Shown here in pieces: positions 49,901 through 60,756 of a DNA stretch of 64,000 nucleotides. Within the stretch, counting starts at the first letter, position 1. Every line of letters starts with the position of its first letter. The translations under genes and the position numbers were made by a program. This DNA comes from Vreelandella malpeensis (GTDB lineage Bacteria; Pseudomonadota; Gammaproteobacteria; Pseudomonadales; Halomonadaceae). Under the pieces are notes generated by a model. It saw nothing but the letters and a program-made list of their open reading frames with translations, searched no databases and was not told the origin of the DNA. The stretch is taken from NCBI RefSeq assembly GCF_020622355.1, contig NZ_WHVL01000002.1:186001-250000 (forward strand), read 5' to 3'.

Positions 49901-50959
49901 GTCGAGTACGTCCTGGGCGCTGGGCAAAGACAGCGGCGCGGCCAGCACCGCACGGCCCTCCTCCACCTTGAGTCTTTCGGCGTGCTCCGGACTCAGCATC
50001 AGCTGGCCGGTGGGCGACAGCGCGTAGCGGGCCACCAGGCAGCGAAACGCGCCTGACTGGTTGGCGATCAGGGCAGGCTCCGCGTCCGGCAGGGTGTGTT
50101 CCGGGCGAATGCGCACCGGGTGCCAGCTGGCCTGACGAAAGGTCTCGAGCCGTTCGCGCTCGGCCTTGACGATAGGCCCGGCATCAAAGATATCGACGTG
50201 GCGCGAACGCGCGAAGCCCTCTGCCAGCATCTCCTGAAGCGGGCCTTCGTGAGCCGGGTGCTCGCGGCCGATCGCGGCGCGCGCCTGGGGCGTCAACAGC
50301 GGAAGGTAGAGCGGAAACTGCGGCATCACTTCGGCGATGAAGCTTTTCGAGCGCAGCCCGGCGATGTGGTTGATCTCCTGGAAACCGCGCGCGAAGAAGT
50401 GGCTGCCCACGCTCTCCCAGAACGGCGACTGCTGGCGACTGTCCAGGTAGCCCGGAAACGCCACCGCCAGGATGTTCGAGAAGCGCTCCGGGTACTGGGC
50501 GATGAACATCAGGCGCGCCCGGCGCAGCAGGCTCTCGGCGCTGGTGCCCTTGTAGCGTGGATCGAGGGAGAACGCGCAAAGGAGCGTGGCGTCGGACACC
50601 TCGTGGGAGAGCGCCAGGGTCTGCACCTCGCGGCGCACGTTGAGCTGCTGGGAGGCGTGGATCAGCGTCTCCTGGCGATAGGTGTAGTAGGCGTCCGTTG
50701 CGCCTGCCTGGGCGCGAATGGTGGCGGTGCCCAGCACTCGCTCGGCGTCGCGCTCGGCGGCGGTGTTCTCGAGCACGAACATGTACTGCTCGTCGCCGGG
50801 AAACTCCGCCTGACGCTCGAAGGAGTCGAGAGAGCGCGCAATGCGCTCCTCGAGCCGTTCACGGTCGGCAGGCAGATTGGTCAGCCTAGGCACGGCGTTT
50901 TCAGCGAGCAGCGTCAACGCGTCGAGATCTGTCATCGCCACCGGTCGAACAACTAGCAT
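49886..50959 (-). CDS. aruF: Arginine N-succinyltransferase, alpha subunit type (AruF/AstA)
   Basis: 357 residues, paralogous to the next gene. MLVVRPVAMTDLDALTLLAE opens the protein as in Pseudomonas AruF; LCAFSLDPRYKGTSAESLLR and DSRQQSPFWESVGSHFF match the AstA family. It catalyses the first step, arginine plus succinyl-CoA to succinylarginine. ATG 50959 has GGGGAGG six bases upstream. An alternative ATG at 50995 overlaps the astC stop but lacks a comparable site. Confidence 0.93.
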   Translation of the reverse strand: MLVVRPVAMTDLDALTLLAENAVPRLTNLPADRERLEERIARSLDSFERQAEFPGDEQYMFVLENTAAERDAERVLGTATIRAQAGATDAYYTYRQETLIHASQQLNVRREVQTLALSHEVSDATLLCAFSLDPRYKGTSAESLLRRARLMFIAQYPERFSNILAVAFPGYLDSRQQSPFWESVGSHFFARGFQEINHIAGLRSKSFIAEVMPQFPLYLPLLTPQARAAIGREHPAHEGPLQEMLAEGFARSRHVDIFDAGPIVKAERERLETFRQASWHPVRIRPEHTLPDAEPALIANQSGAFRCLVARYALSPTGQLMLSPEHAERLKVEEGRAVLAAPLSLPSAQDVLDEGEM

Positions 50960-50991
50960 GTCGAGCCTCCCCGCCGTCGGCGCAGCCGTGC

Positions 50992-52353
<1,362 letters not shown>

Positions 52354-53328
52354 TTACACGACCAGACGCTCTTCGCGCGGGGTAAGGCCGAAATGGTTGC
52401 GATAGGCGGTCGAGAAGTGGGCGCCGGAGGAGAATCCCACGGCCAAGGCGATCTCGCCGATCGCCTGATCGCTTTCGCGCAGGCGCTTGCGCGCTTCCTT
52501 GAGGCGCAGGTCGAGGTAGTAGCGGCTGGGTACGGCCTGCAGGTACTTCTTGAACAGCCGCTCGAGCTGGCGTCGCGAAACGCCGAGATGCTCGGCGAGC
52601 TCCAACGTCGAGAGCGGCTCCTCGATGTTGGCCTCCATCAGCGTCACCGCCTCCACCAGGCTCTGGGGCGCGTGGCCAAGCCGGCTTCGCAGCGGCACGT
52701 GCTGGGGTTCGTCGGCCAGACGAATACGCTCGCAGGCGAAATGTTCGGACACCCGTCCGGCAAGCTCCGCCCCTGCATCGCGGGCGATCAGGGTCAGCAT
52801 CATGTCGAGGGCGGCGGTGCCGCCGGCACAGCTCATGCGGTTGCGATCGATCTCGAACAGCGTCTGGGTGATGACAACCGTGGGATAGCCTTGGGAAACG
52901 GCGCTGACACGTGGCCAGGGCAGCGCCGCCCGATACCCGTCGAGCAACCCGCAGCGGGCCAGCACCTCGCCACCGCCGTCGAGCCCTCCCAGCGTTTTTC
53001 CATGGCGCTGCCGCAGCCATTCGAGAAGCCTGGCCGGCAGTGGGTACGGCAGCGGCGAAGGGGCGATGACCAACAGGATATCGAGCGGGGCGGGCGCGTC
53101 ATCGAGCGCATGGTCGGTAATGCAGGCGAGCTGGGCGGCGCTGCGCACCGGCTCGGCGTCAAGACTCAGCGTCAAGACCTGGTAGAGGTTGCACCCGCTC
53201 AACTGGTTGGCGATCAACAGGGGTTCGACGCAGCTTGCCTGGGTCAGCAGCGAAAAGCCGGGCAGCAGCAGCACGCCGATACGCTGGGTGGCGGGCGGGC
53301 GGGCAAAGCGGGTTACCTCTGACGCCAT
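52354..53328 (-). CDS. argR: AraC/GlxA-type regulator ArgR of arginine catabolism
   Basis: 324 residues. The N-terminal DJ-1/PfpI (class I amidotransferase-like) sensor domain (about 15-190) includes GYRAALPWPRV and EIDRNRMSCAGGTAALDMML. The C-terminal AraC double HTH (about 220-315) is marked by LMEANIEEPLSTLELAEHLG, VSRRQLERLFKKYLQ and VGFSSGAHFSTAYRNHFGLT. These blocks follow Pseudomonas ArgR, which activates the aru operon in response to arginine. Position directly upstream of astC on the same strand, with a terminator between, supports that role. It should bind between 52207 and 52324. Confidence 0.92.
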   Translation of the reverse strand: MASEVTRFARPPATQRIGVLLLPGFSLLTQASCVEPLLIANQLSGCNLYQVLTLSLDAEPVRSAAQLACITDHALDDAPAPLDILLVIAPSPLPYPLPARLLEWLRQRHGKTLGGLDGGGEVLARCGLLDGYRAALPWPRVSAVSQGYPTVVITQTLFEIDRNRMSCAGGTAALDMMLTLIARDAGAELAGRVSEHFACERIRLADEPQHVPLRSRLGHAPQSLVEAVTLMEANIEEPLSTLELAEHLGVSRRQLERLFKKYLQAVPSRYYLDLRLKEARKRLRESDQAIGEIALAVGFSSGAHFSTAYRNHFGLTPREERLVV

Positions 53329-53456
53329 GTAGAACGACCGGTTGGAGACGATGAGTCATCTTAACCAATAACGCGGCGTGAATCAGCGTCGAGGGCAAAT
53401 GCAGACGAGTACGCCCCCCGAGCAGGAAAAGACCGGCCCGGGGCGCGATGAGTGGC

Positions 53457-54443
53457 CTATTGACTGCGGTTGGGGTGGTTGGCGACTTCGCCGACCTGCA
53501 TCGTGCCGTCGATCGAGCTGTAGTCGTCCTCGTTATACTCCTCGGCGGCAGACTCTATCTCGTCGCTGCCGTAGGGGGTCTGCATGATCAATTGATCATC
53601 CTCGAGCGTCATTTCCTGTAGTGGCAACGCCAGGTCCGTGGCGCCAAAGCCCCAGAAGCCACCCACGGAAACGACCGCGTACAGATCACCGGAGTCGTTG
53701 TGCTCGACCACGTTGTCGACGTCGCCGATCTCTTCACCTTCCTGGTTGACCACGGTCATGCCTTCCACATCGCTGATCGTCAGGGACATCAGCCCGCCCT
53801 GAGTGTCGTTGGCGGCCAGGCTTTCATCGGGCTCGCGATTGTCCGGGTCTTCCAGGGCGTTCGTGCCGCGCCCGTCGTTGCCCTGCCCCATCTGGCCATC
53901 GCTGTTGCCGGACTCATCGGTACCGCTGTTCGCGGTATCGTCGTCAGGAAGGGCTTCCTCGCCGGTCGCATCGTCGGAATTCATGCTCTGCTGGGTATCC
54001 ATCTGGCCCTGGCTTTCACCGGTGCTCGAGGCCTCGTCGCCCATGGCGTCGCCGGCAGAGGTATCGTCATCCATCGTTTCTTCCGCCGGCACGGCGTCGC
54101 TGGTGGCCGTATCGTCGGAGTTCATGCCCTGGTCGCCGTCCATCTGTCCTGCGCTGTCGGTGTCGGCGCTGTCGGTCTCGGTGTCGGCGCTGTCGGTCTC
54201 GGTGTCGGCGCTATTGGTGCCGGCACTCTCTTCCTGCATACCGTCCTGGGTATCCTGATCTTCGGTGCTTTGCGCGCTTTGCGCGCCTTGAGCCCCCTGG
54301 GCGCCAGCGCCCGAGGTATCCTGCTGCTCGGTGGAACTGCCGCCGGTCGTCTCGTCACCCTCCTGCGACGTCTGGGCCAACGCATTGATCGACATGCCGG
54401 CACAGATCGCAGCGATCGCAACCGCCAATGTAGTCCGTTTCAT
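53457..54443 (-). CDS. Exported PRC-barrel domain protein with very acidic repetitive region
   Basis: 328 residues. Signal peptide MKRTTLAVAIAAICAGMSIN ending NALAQ. Residues about 25-215 are low complexity, dominated by Asp, Ser, Thr, Glu, Gly and Gln, including TETDSAD twice. A PRC-barrel follows (about 220-290; MTVVNQEGEEIGDVDNVVE and YAVVSVGGFWGFGATDLALP). PRC-barrel proteins with signal peptides are common in Halomonas and related halophiles; function is unknown, possibly envelope or stress related. The strong negative charge suits a protein exposed to high salt. Stand-alone gene. Confidence 0.85.
   Translation of the reverse strand: MKRTTLAVAIAAICAGMSINALAQTSQEGDETTGGSSTEQQDTSGAGAQGAQGAQSAQSTEDQDTQDGMQEESAGTNSADTETDSADTETDSADTDSAGQMDGDQGMNSDDTATSDAVPAEETMDDDTSAGDAMGDEASSTGESQGQMDTQQSMNSDDATGEEALPDDDTANSGTDESGNSDGQMGQGNDGRGTNALEDPDNREPDESLAANDTQGGLMSLTISDVEGMTVVNQEGEEIGDVDNVVEHNDSGDLYAVVSVGGFWGFGATDLALPLQEMTLEDDQLIMQTPYGSDEIESAAEEYNEDDYSSIDGTMQVGEVANHPNRSQ
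54160..54219. repeat. 21-bp in-frame tandem repeat inside the PRC-barrel gene
   Basis: GTGTCGGCGCTGTCGGTCTCG occurs at 54160-54180 and 54181-54201, followed by a partial copy at 54202-54219. The period is seven codons, encoding the repeated TETDSAD. In-frame length variation between strains is expected. Confidence 0.85.
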
Positions 54444-54629
54444 GGGGTGTCTCCTCGGGTTGATCTACCCTATTGAAGCTAGTTGATTGGAGCTAGTTGA
54501 GCGAACACGAGTTGCACAATAAATTTTGCGCACGGGGAATCGACACGCCGGGAAGCGCGAAAGGCAATGAAAAAACAGGAAGCGCTCGGCCACGGAGTGG
54601 GCAGCTCACTTGAACGAGAGAGATTCAGC

Positions 54630-54662
54630 GGCGGGCGTTCGGGGCCGGCCCGAGCGCCCGCC
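54630..54662 (-). terminator. Hairpin after fabV
   Basis: GGCGGGCG/CGCCCGCC plus inner TCGGG/CCCGA form a long stem with one mismatch (54630-54662). It starts 20 bases past the fabV stop; on the minus strand it is followed by a pyrimidine-rich TCTCTCTC rather than a pure T-run. Probable terminator. Confidence 0.55.
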
Positions 54663-54681
54663 TGAATGGCGAGCGTGGTGG

Positions 54682-55887
54682 CTAGAGCGTCACCACGTCG
54701 AAATCGACGTCCGGGTCGACATCGGCATCGTAGTCGACGTCGTCGCGCTCGAAGCCGAACAGTTTCAAGAACTCGTGCTTGTAGCCTGCGTAGTCGGTGA
54801 TCTCGAACAGGTTCTCGCTGGTGACGGCAGGCCACAGATCCTGACACGCCTTTTGAATATCGTCGCGAAGCTCCCAGTCGTCCAGGCGAAAACGCCCCTT
54901 GTCGTCGAGCTGGCGGGCGCTTTCGCTCTCGGCGTAGAGGCGCTCGCCGAACAGGCGGTTGAGCTGGTCAATGGTGCCTTCGTGGACGTTCTGCTCCTTC
55001 ATGATGCGATACACCATGGCGATGTAGAGCGGCATGACCGGAATGGCGGCACTCGCCTGGGTGACCACGGACTTCAGCACCGCCACGTTGGCGCCGCCCC
55101 CGCTGGCCTTGAGGGTGTCGTCGATGGCCGTCGCGGCGCGGTCCAGGTCCTCCTTGGCCTTGCCCAGCGCCCCGTGCCAGTAGATCGGCCAGGTGATCTC
55201 GGTGCCAATATAGCTGAATGCCACGCTCCTGGCGCCCTTGGCCAGCACCCCGGCGTCACCCAGCGCCTTCATCCACAGCTCCCAGTCCTCGCCGCCCATC
55301 ACGGTGATGGTGTCATCGATTTCGGCTTGCGTTGCGGGCTCGACTTCGGCCTCGATGATGGTGTCCTTGTTGGTGTCGATCGCCGTGGCGCGGTAGGTCT
55401 CGCCGATCGGCTTCAGGCTCGAGCGCTTGAGCTCGCCGGTGTCCGGCAGCTTGCGCACGGGTGAGGCAAGCGAGTAGACCACCAGATCCACCTCGCCCAT
55501 GTCCTGCTTGATCAGCTCAATGGCTTTCTCACGGGCTTCATGGGAGAAGGCGTCGCCGTTGATCGACTTGCTGTAGAGGCCTTCTTGCTTGGCGAACTTG
55601 TCGAACGCCGCGCTGTTGTACCAGCCCGCGGTGCCGGGCTTCTTCTCGCTACCGGGCTTCTCGAAGAACACGCCCAGGGTATCGGCCCCGTAACCGAACG
55701 CCGCGGTGATGCGCGCGGCCAGCCCGTAACCGCTGGAGGCGCCGATCACCAGCACCTTCCTGGGGCCCTTGCTCTTGTCCAAGCCGCGGGCCCGGGTCGC
55801 TTCGATCTGCTCGCGCACGTTCTGCTCGCAGCCTTTCGGGTGCGTGGTGGTGCAGATGAAACCGCGTACTTTGGGTTTGATGATCAC
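54682..55887 (-). CDS. fabV: Trans-2-enoyl-ACP/CoA reductase FabV
   Basis: 401 residues. FabV completes fatty-acid elongation by NADH-dependent reduction of enoyl-ACP and is the triclosan-tolerant alternative to FabI. The opening [20 protein letters not shown], cofactor loop [14 protein letters not shown] (about 47-60) and catalytic Tyr236-x8-Lys245 in [10 protein letters not shown] are diagnostic. The start is GTG 55887 with GGAG about seven bases upstream; earlier in-frame codons extend to 55920 but lack support. Length fits the family (about 400). Stand-alone gene. Confidence 0.96.
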   Translation of the reverse strand: MIIKPKVRGFICTTTHPKGCEQNVREQIEATRARGLDKSKGPRKVLVIGASSGYGLAARITAAFGYGADTLGVFFEKPGSEKKPGTAGWYNSAAFDKFAKQEGLYSKSINGDAFSHEAREKAIELIKQDMGEVDLVVYSLASPVRKLPDTGELKRSSLKPIGETYRATAIDTNKDTIIEAEVEPATQAEIDDTITVMGGEDWELWMKALGDAGVLAKGARSVAFSYIGTEITWPIYWHGALGKAKEDLDRAATAIDDTLKASGGGANVAVLKSVVTQASAAIPVMPLYIAMVYRIMKEQNVHEGTIDQLNRLFGERLYAESESARQLDDKGRFRLDDWELRDDIQKACQDLWPAVTSENLFEITDYAGYKHEFLKLFGFERDDVDYDADVDPDVDFDVVTL

Positions 55888-56064
55888 GAAGGCTCTCCTT
55901 GTCGAGAAAAAGACGTTCACCGTCGGGCAGGCCCGTGGCGCTGGCGCCTATTCTATCCGTCTCGGGCAGCGCTGTCCGCTCTTGAGCTTGCCGGGCTTTC
56001 GCGTCAGGATACGCGGACACTGCCCGGCGCGCGTCGCGGGGCTCACCAACATGAAGACGGCCAG

Positions 56065-56448
56065 ATGAACGCACAGCAGTTAGTGGACGAACGGGGCGAC
56101 CTGTGGCTTGCGCTCGCGCCGCTATGGCTCGACCGCGAGCCCGGCGAGCGCGATTTCGCGCACATGATCGAGGTGATCGAGGAGCACGGCCTGACACTGA
56201 AGGAACTCGAGTGGCTGTTTCGCCTGGAGCTTGCACCGGTGATGGCGCGCCACCAGCTGTCGATCGCCAGCGAATGGCGCGCCTTCAACGACCGCCAGCT
56301 GATGCAGCAACTGGTCTCCCACAACCTGCGCCTGACGGGATGGCGGCGCAAGAGCTGGGCGCTGTTCTCCGGCCTGACCACCATGATGGTGCGCCACCGC
56401 TGGGTGGCGCTGATGAACCGGCTGATGGTGCACCGAGGCGAGCTCTAG
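56065..56448 (+). CDS. DUF7079-like small protein
   Basis: 127 residues from ATG 56065. LWLALAPLWLDREPGERDFA, LTLKELEWLFRLELAPV and HQLSIASEWRAFNDRQLMQQ resemble the DUF7079 family of small helical proteins. No signal peptide or membrane helix. The upstream frame is open to 55540 but is antisense to fabV. The Shine-Dalgarno is weak (GAAG 11 bases upstream). The TAG stop interlocks with that of the convergent glutathione peroxidase gene. Function unknown. Confidence 0.75.
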   Translation: MNAQQLVDERGDLWLALAPLWLDREPGERDFAHMIEVIEEHGLTLKELEWLFRLELAPVMARHQLSIASEWRAFNDRQLMQQLVSHNLRLTGWRRKSWALFSGLTTMMVRHRWVALMNRLMVHRGEL

Positions 56449-56939
56449 CGTGGCGACTCTTCATCGAGAGCGGCTTCCAGCGCCCGCCTGAGCGCCACGC
56501 CGCGCTCCTTGGGGCCAAAACGCGCGATCACCCGGCCGTCACGCCCGACCAGAAACTTGGTGAAGTTCCACTTGATCGCCCGGGTACCCAGAAGCCCCGG
56601 CGCCTGCTGTTTCAAGGCAACGAACAGCGGGTGCGCGTCGGGCCCGTTGACCCTGACCTTCTCCATCAGCGGAAAATGCACCCCGAAGCGCTGCTCGCCG
56701 AAGCGGCAGAACGCCTCGGCACTCTCCGGCGACTGGCGGCCAAACTGGTTGCAGGGAAAGCCCAGCACGGTGAATCCGCGGTCCCGGTAGCGCGAGTAGA
56801 GCTTCTCGAGCTCCTCGAGCTGAGGCGTGAAACCGCACTGACTGGCCACGTTGACCACCAGCAGCACCTGCCCTTTCAGCGCGCGCAGGTTGAACGGCTC
56901 GTTCAGGTGGGTACGGCAATCCTGCTCGAATATGGTCAT
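56445..56939 (-). CDS. Glutathione peroxidase family (BtuE-like)
   Basis: 164 residues. Peroxidatic Cys35 in NVASQCGFTPQ, second conserved block LGFPCNQFGRQ with the resolving Cys, and the WNFTKFLV block complete the family tetrad (Cys, Gln, Trp, Asn). Bacterial Cys-type enzymes reduce hydrogen peroxide and lipid hydroperoxides, usually with thioredoxin. Cytoplasmic (no signal peptide). The LysE gene lies 55 bp upstream on the same strand. Confidence 0.94.
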   Translation of the reverse strand: MTIFEQDCRTHLNEPFNLRALKGQVLLVVNVASQCGFTPQLEELEKLYSRYRDRGFTVLGFPCNQFGRQSPESAEAFCRFGEQRFGVHFPLMEKVRVNGPDAHPLFVALKQQAPGLLGTRAIKWNFTKFLVGRDGRVIARFGPKERGVALRRALEAALDEESPR

Positions 56940-56994
56940 GGTAAAGCCCTTGACGACGCAGATGAAAAAAACGGTGAGGAGTGATGGCGGTGCC

Positions 56995-57618
56995 TCATCC
57001 CTGAATCAAAGGGCCCGCCACCACGCGCAGCGCCAGCAGCAGGAGCAGTACGCCGGTGACGCGATTGATCCAGTGGGAGTAGCGCTGAAGCCAGGGCAGT
57101 ATTGATGAGTGCGAAAGCCCGAGTGCTACGATCATGTACCAGCCGCCGTCGATCACCACCGCGGTCATCACGATGATCAACTTGGCGGCAAGCCCCATCT
57201 CGGGGCTGACGAACTGGCTTAACAACGCCACGAAGAACAGGATGAGCTTGGGGTTGACCAGCGCCAACAGAAGCCCCTCTTTCGCCGCCTGGCCTTGGGT
57301 GGTCGCCGCGTGGCCCGGCGACAGCACCCCCGCCTTGCCCGCCCGCAGCGCCTTGATGCCGAGCCACGCAAGGTAGCCGGCCCCCAGCCAGGTCACCCAC
57401 ATGAAGAGCTCAGGATGACGTGCGATCAAGGCGCCCAGGCCCAGCACCGTCAAGAGCGCGTAGAGGCCGACGCCGAGGGCATGGGTCAGCGCGGCGGTCA
57501 CGCCGTTCTGGCGCCCGCCGCCCAGGGTATGGCGCAGAATGAGCGCAAGGCTCGGGCCGGGCGACATCGCCCCCACGGCGCAGATGGCGGCCAGCGACAG
57601 CCAGAGTGACAGCGACAT
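56995..57618 (-). CDS. LysE/RhtB-family amino-acid exporter
   Basis: 207 residues with six membrane helices. The signature AMSPGPSLALILRHTLGGGR (about 17-36), Gly-rich with the conserved Pro-Gly-Pro, is that of LysE/RhtB translocators, followed by GAGYLAWLGIKALRAG and LVNPKLILFFVALL. Likely exports an amino acid or derivative; the substrate is unknown. ATG 57618 was chosen; the frame is open to 57789 but that part does not look like protein. It lies upstream of the glutathione peroxidase gene. Confidence 0.92.
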   Translation of the reverse strand: MSLSLWLSLAAICAVGAMSPGPSLALILRHTLGGGRQNGVTAALTHALGVGLYALLTVLGLGALIARHPELFMWVTWLGAGYLAWLGIKALRAGKAGVLSPGHAATTQGQAAKEGLLLALVNPKLILFFVALLSQFVSPEMGLAAKLIIVMTAVVIDGGWYMIVALGLSHSSILPWLQRYSHWINRVTGVLLLLLALRVVAGPLIQG

Positions 57619-57787
57619 CGATGCTTCCTTTCCGGTGTTGTTTGCAAGGCGGCGCACAGCGAGCGCCGCGTCACCCGCCCCCTTAAATAACGCTGTTAGC
57701 ATGGTACGCTGTTGGGTAGAATTTTTCCTTTTTTGTGAACACGGCGCCTGGCGTTCAGGCGGCTTCAGGTAACGAAAGGACGTTGAC

Positions 57788-58519
57788 ATGGGTAGGGCGT
57801 TTCAGAACCGCAAGGAATCGATGGCCAAGACGGCCGCGGCCAAGACCAAGGTGTACAGCAAGTACGGGCGCGAGATCTACGTGACCGCCAAGTCCGGCGG
57901 CACCGACCCCAACGGCAACCTGGCGCTGCGCGGTTTGATCGAGCGCGCCAAGAAGGATCAGGTGCCCTCGCACGTGATCGACAAGGCGCTGGACAAGGCC
58001 AGCGGTGCCGGCGGCGAGGACTTCTCGACCGCGCGCTACGAAGGTTTCGGTCCGGGCAACGCGATGGTCATCGTCGAGTGTCTGACCGACAACCCCAACC
58101 GCACCTTCGGCGACGTGCGCGGCTGCTTCACCAAGACCAAGAGCAAGATCGGCACGCCCGGTAGCGTCAGCCACATGTTCGACCACTGCGCGATCTTCGC
58201 TTTCACGGGCCAGGACGAGGAAGCGGTACTCGAGGCGCTGATGGAAGCCGACGTCGACGTCACCGACATCGAGCAGGAAGAGGCGCGCATCACCGTCTTC
58301 GCCCCGCACACCGACTACGCCAAGGCCAAGCAGGCGCTGATCGACGCCTTCGGCGAGCTCGACTTCGAGGTCGACGAGATCCAGTTCCTGCCCCAGACCA
58401 CCACGCCCATCGAAGGCGACGACGTCGTGGTGTTCGAGAAACTGCTCGACATGCTCAACGACCTCGACGACGTGCAGAACGTCTTCCACAGCGCCGAGCT
58501 CCCGGAGCAGAGCGCTTAA
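57788..58519 (+). CDS. YebC/PmpR family protein, YeeN type
   Basis: 243 residues. [53 protein letters not shown] and GYEGFGP-like [15 protein letters not shown] identify the family. The variable second segment and MGR-Phe start follow E. coli YeeN rather than YebC. Members bind DNA as regulators; recent work on YebC and YeeN links the family to translation through polyproline-type stalls. Start ATG 57788. The TAA interlocks with that of the MscS gene (58516-58519). Confidence 0.93.
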   Translation: MGRAFQNRKESMAKTAAAKTKVYSKYGREIYVTAKSGGTDPNGNLALRGLIERAKKDQVPSHVIDKALDKASGAGGEDFSTARYEGFGPGNAMVIVECLTDNPNRTFGDVRGCFTKTKSKIGTPGSVSHMFDHCAIFAFTGQDEEAVLEALMEADVDVTDIEQEEARITVFAPHTDYAKAKQALIDAFGELDFEVDEIQFLPQTTTPIEGDDVVVFEKLLDMLNDLDDVQNVFHSAELPEQSA

Positions 58520-59355
58520 CCGCGCGGCCTGCTCATTTCGCCGCCGGCATCGAGCACGGTGTCCGGCGGCAGCACGGCGGATTTCACCCCGGCCTCGCCC
58601 AGCACTCTCTTTCCGCGCACGGTCAGGTCAGTGACGAACAGAAACTGCTGGCGCGGGTCGACCGGATAGGCGCGAATCCGGTAGTGCGTGCCCCAGGGTT
58701 TCTCCTCGGCGACGATGACGATCGGCGCATCGACCTTCAGGTAGGCGCTGGTCAGCGCCACGTCCTTGAGCGCCTGGCGCACCCAGCCCGCCTCCACCTC
58801 CACCGCCAGATAGAAACTCGCCACGCACTGAAGCGACGGCCCGCCATCATTGGCGTTGAAGACCGGCGTATCCCAGAGCTTCAGGTGCGGCATGTCGACG
58901 AGGTCGTCGTCCGGCGTCTGGATCTGCACCGTGCGCATGCCGACGTGCTTCACCTCGCCGTAGGTATCCTCGATCTGCACCCAGTCCCCGGGGCGATAGG
59001 GCAGCTCCACCGCCGAGACCACCCCGGCGATCAGACTGCTGACGTAATCCTTAAGCGCGAAGCCGATAGCCAGGCCAATAGCGCCGAACAGCGTTACCAT
59101 GTTGCGCAGCGACGGGTCGATGATCATGGGCACGATGATCACGATGGCGGCGATCAGGATCATGAGTCTTGTCAGAGGCACCAGGGCAAAAACGCGAAAG
59201 CGCAGCTGGCCGTGCAGCCGGTTGGCCAGCCAGTTGAGCCCGCGCTGGCTCACCACGATCAGCAGGATGGTCGCCACCAGAATGAGGGCGACGGTGGCCA
59301 CCGTCGCAGCATCGATATCGTTGAATAGCCGGACGTACCGGTTGGACTCTTCCAT
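58516..59355 (-). CDS. MscS-family mechanosensitive ion channel
   Basis: 279 residues. Three membrane helices; the pore-lining third helix is [20 protein letters not shown] (about 91-110), followed by the beta domain ([20 protein letters not shown]) and an alpha/beta domain. It matches the small MscS type that opens under membrane tension to release osmolytes. It lies 29 bp after an orphan 387-residue protein gene on the same strand, likely an operon. The Shine-Dalgarno is distant (GGAG 12 bases upstream). Confidence 0.93.
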   Translation of the reverse strand: MEESNRYVRLFNDIDAATVATVALILVATILLIVVSQRGLNWLANRLHGQLRFRVFALVPLTRLMILIAAIVIIVPMIIDPSLRNMVTLFGAIGLAIGFALKDYVSSLIAGVVSAVELPYRPGDWVQIEDTYGEVKHVGMRTVQIQTPDDDLVDMPHLKLWDTPVFNANDGGPSLQCVASFYLAVEVEAGWVRQALKDVALTSAYLKVDAPIVIVAEEKPWGTHYRIRAYPVDPRQQFLFVTDLTVRGKRVLGEAGVKSAVLPPDTVLDAGGEMSRPRG

Positions 59356-59384
59356 GCGGTGTCAGGGCTCCTTCGCGGCGGTGT

Positions 59385-60548
59385 TCATAGCGGGTCGACC
59401 AGGTAGTTGCGCGATACCAGCAGCGCGCGGACGCTGGCGTAGGCCAGCGGCGCCACCTGCCAGCGCCCACCGTGCTCGACGACGAGTTCTCGCCGCGTCA
59501 GGGCCAGCCGCGCGTTGAGCACCTCGTGATGCGAGTAGGGCAGCACCTCGCCCAGCGCCCGGTCGTCAAGCCCCCCATGCAGCAGCAGCGCATGCAGTAC
59601 CAGGGTTGCCACGTCGCCGGTGTCGTTGGAAAGCTCCGCCTCGGCCAGCGCATCGAGCAGCCAGAGTTCGCCGTCGCGCTCGCTGTCGGCGACGGGTTCG
59701 CGCAGCCGCTCGCGCCAGTAGTGCCAGGCGACGCCCAGGTGGCCTCGGCAGTGGGCTGCCAGGATCTGAAGCTCGTGCTGGCTGGCGTCGGCCGAAGGCC
59801 CCTCCCCCACCAGCGGGTGGCCGGTGCGCGCGCTGTAGACGGTCAGCCTCGCGCCTTTCTCGCCCGCCTGTGTGAAGTAGGCGGCTAGCGCCTCGCCCTC
59901 CAGGGCGGCAAGGGTCAGCGTGGGCACGCCCTCGAGCCCTACCAGGTGCGCCAGGTAGGCGTAGCTCCAGCTGTCGCAGCCGATCACCCCGCGCCCCAGC
60001 TTCCCGGCCAGGGCATCGGTCAGAAAGGCGCGCACCCCGTGAATGCCCCGGGTGCTGCGCAACAGACAGCGCTCGAGGGCGGGCAGCGCCCAGCGAGGGC
60101 CATCGGCCTCGCCCATGAAGGCGAACTGCTCGCGCCAGCGGGTTTCGCCCGTCAGCAACGCCTCGAGCGTGGGCGGTACGGCGAGCGCCACGCCGTGCTT
60201 TTTGGCCCAGTGGGCAACGACCGCTTCGTGCCCGCCGTAGGGTGGAGTGATGAAGAAAACGATCGGCGAGCGCGCAAGGTGGGCGTCGAGGGCCTCGGCC
60301 AGGTCGTCAGCCGCCGGCGACCAATCGACGGGCGGCACCAAGTGGGCCAGACGTACCTCGGGCAACTTTCTCAGCTTCTCCTCGTCAATGGCCTGACGCT
60401 GGGCATCGCGCTTGCCGGTAAGCCAGGTCTTAAGCGTTGCAAAAAGACGTCGGGACGTCGAGCGCGGCGTATTCTCGGGAACGGTGAACGCTTCGAGCTC
60501 CACGACCTTCATCGGGTCAGGCGCGGCATTTTCCAGGGGGGATGGCAT
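59385..60548 (-). CDS. Unknown protein encoded upstream of the MscS channel
   Basis: 387 residues from ATG 60548 (GAGG seven bases upstream). No family recognised. The polar N-terminus is followed by a likely alpha/beta domain: VFFITPPYGGHEAVVAHWA (about 97-115) looks like a strand-loop-helix in the position of a nucleotide loop but lacks the Gly-Lys-Ser/Thr of a Walker A. The C-terminal part, from about 290, is helical and ends with a predicted winged-helix-like ALGEVLPYSHHEVLNARLAL and RRELVVEHGGRWQV. No signal peptide, so cytoplasmic. A degenerate ATPase or a soluble regulator of the downstream channel are possibilities. Confidence 0.7.
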   Translation of the reverse strand: MPSPLENAAPDPMKVVELEAFTVPENTPRSTSRRLFATLKTWLTGKRDAQRQAIDEEKLRKLPEVRLAHLVPPVDWSPAADDLAEALDAHLARSPIVFFITPPYGGHEAVVAHWAKKHGVALAVPPTLEALLTGETRWREQFAFMGEADGPRWALPALERCLLRSTRGIHGVRAFLTDALAGKLGRGVIGCDSWSYAYLAHLVGLEGVPTLTLAALEGEALAAYFTQAGEKGARLTVYSARTGHPLVGEGPSADASQHELQILAAHCRGHLGVAWHYWRERLREPVADSERDGELWLLDALAEAELSNDTGDVATLVLHALLLHGGLDDRALGEVLPYSHHEVLNARLALTRRELVVEHGGRWQVAPLAYASVRALLVSRNYLVDPL

Positions 60549-60756
60549 GGGGCGCCTCGGTCACTTTCGATGCCAACAAGCGTAGCACGCAACCTGCGCC
60601 TTACGCCTTGCCGGCGAACTTAATGGCCCAGGGCGGGTCACTATCAAGGCATAGCCGCTTTAAAAGCTCACCAACGTAGCAATCACCCTTGGACGACCAT
60701 AGAAGCATCGCCCGCATTGCTCGGGCGCCAAGGCAGTTGCTAAACGGGAGGTCGCA

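Noticed and set aside
55540..56064. Upstream part of a 302-codon frame leading into the DUF7079-like gene
   Set aside because: This part is antisense to fabV and its promoter; only the segment from ATG 56065 resembles a protein family.
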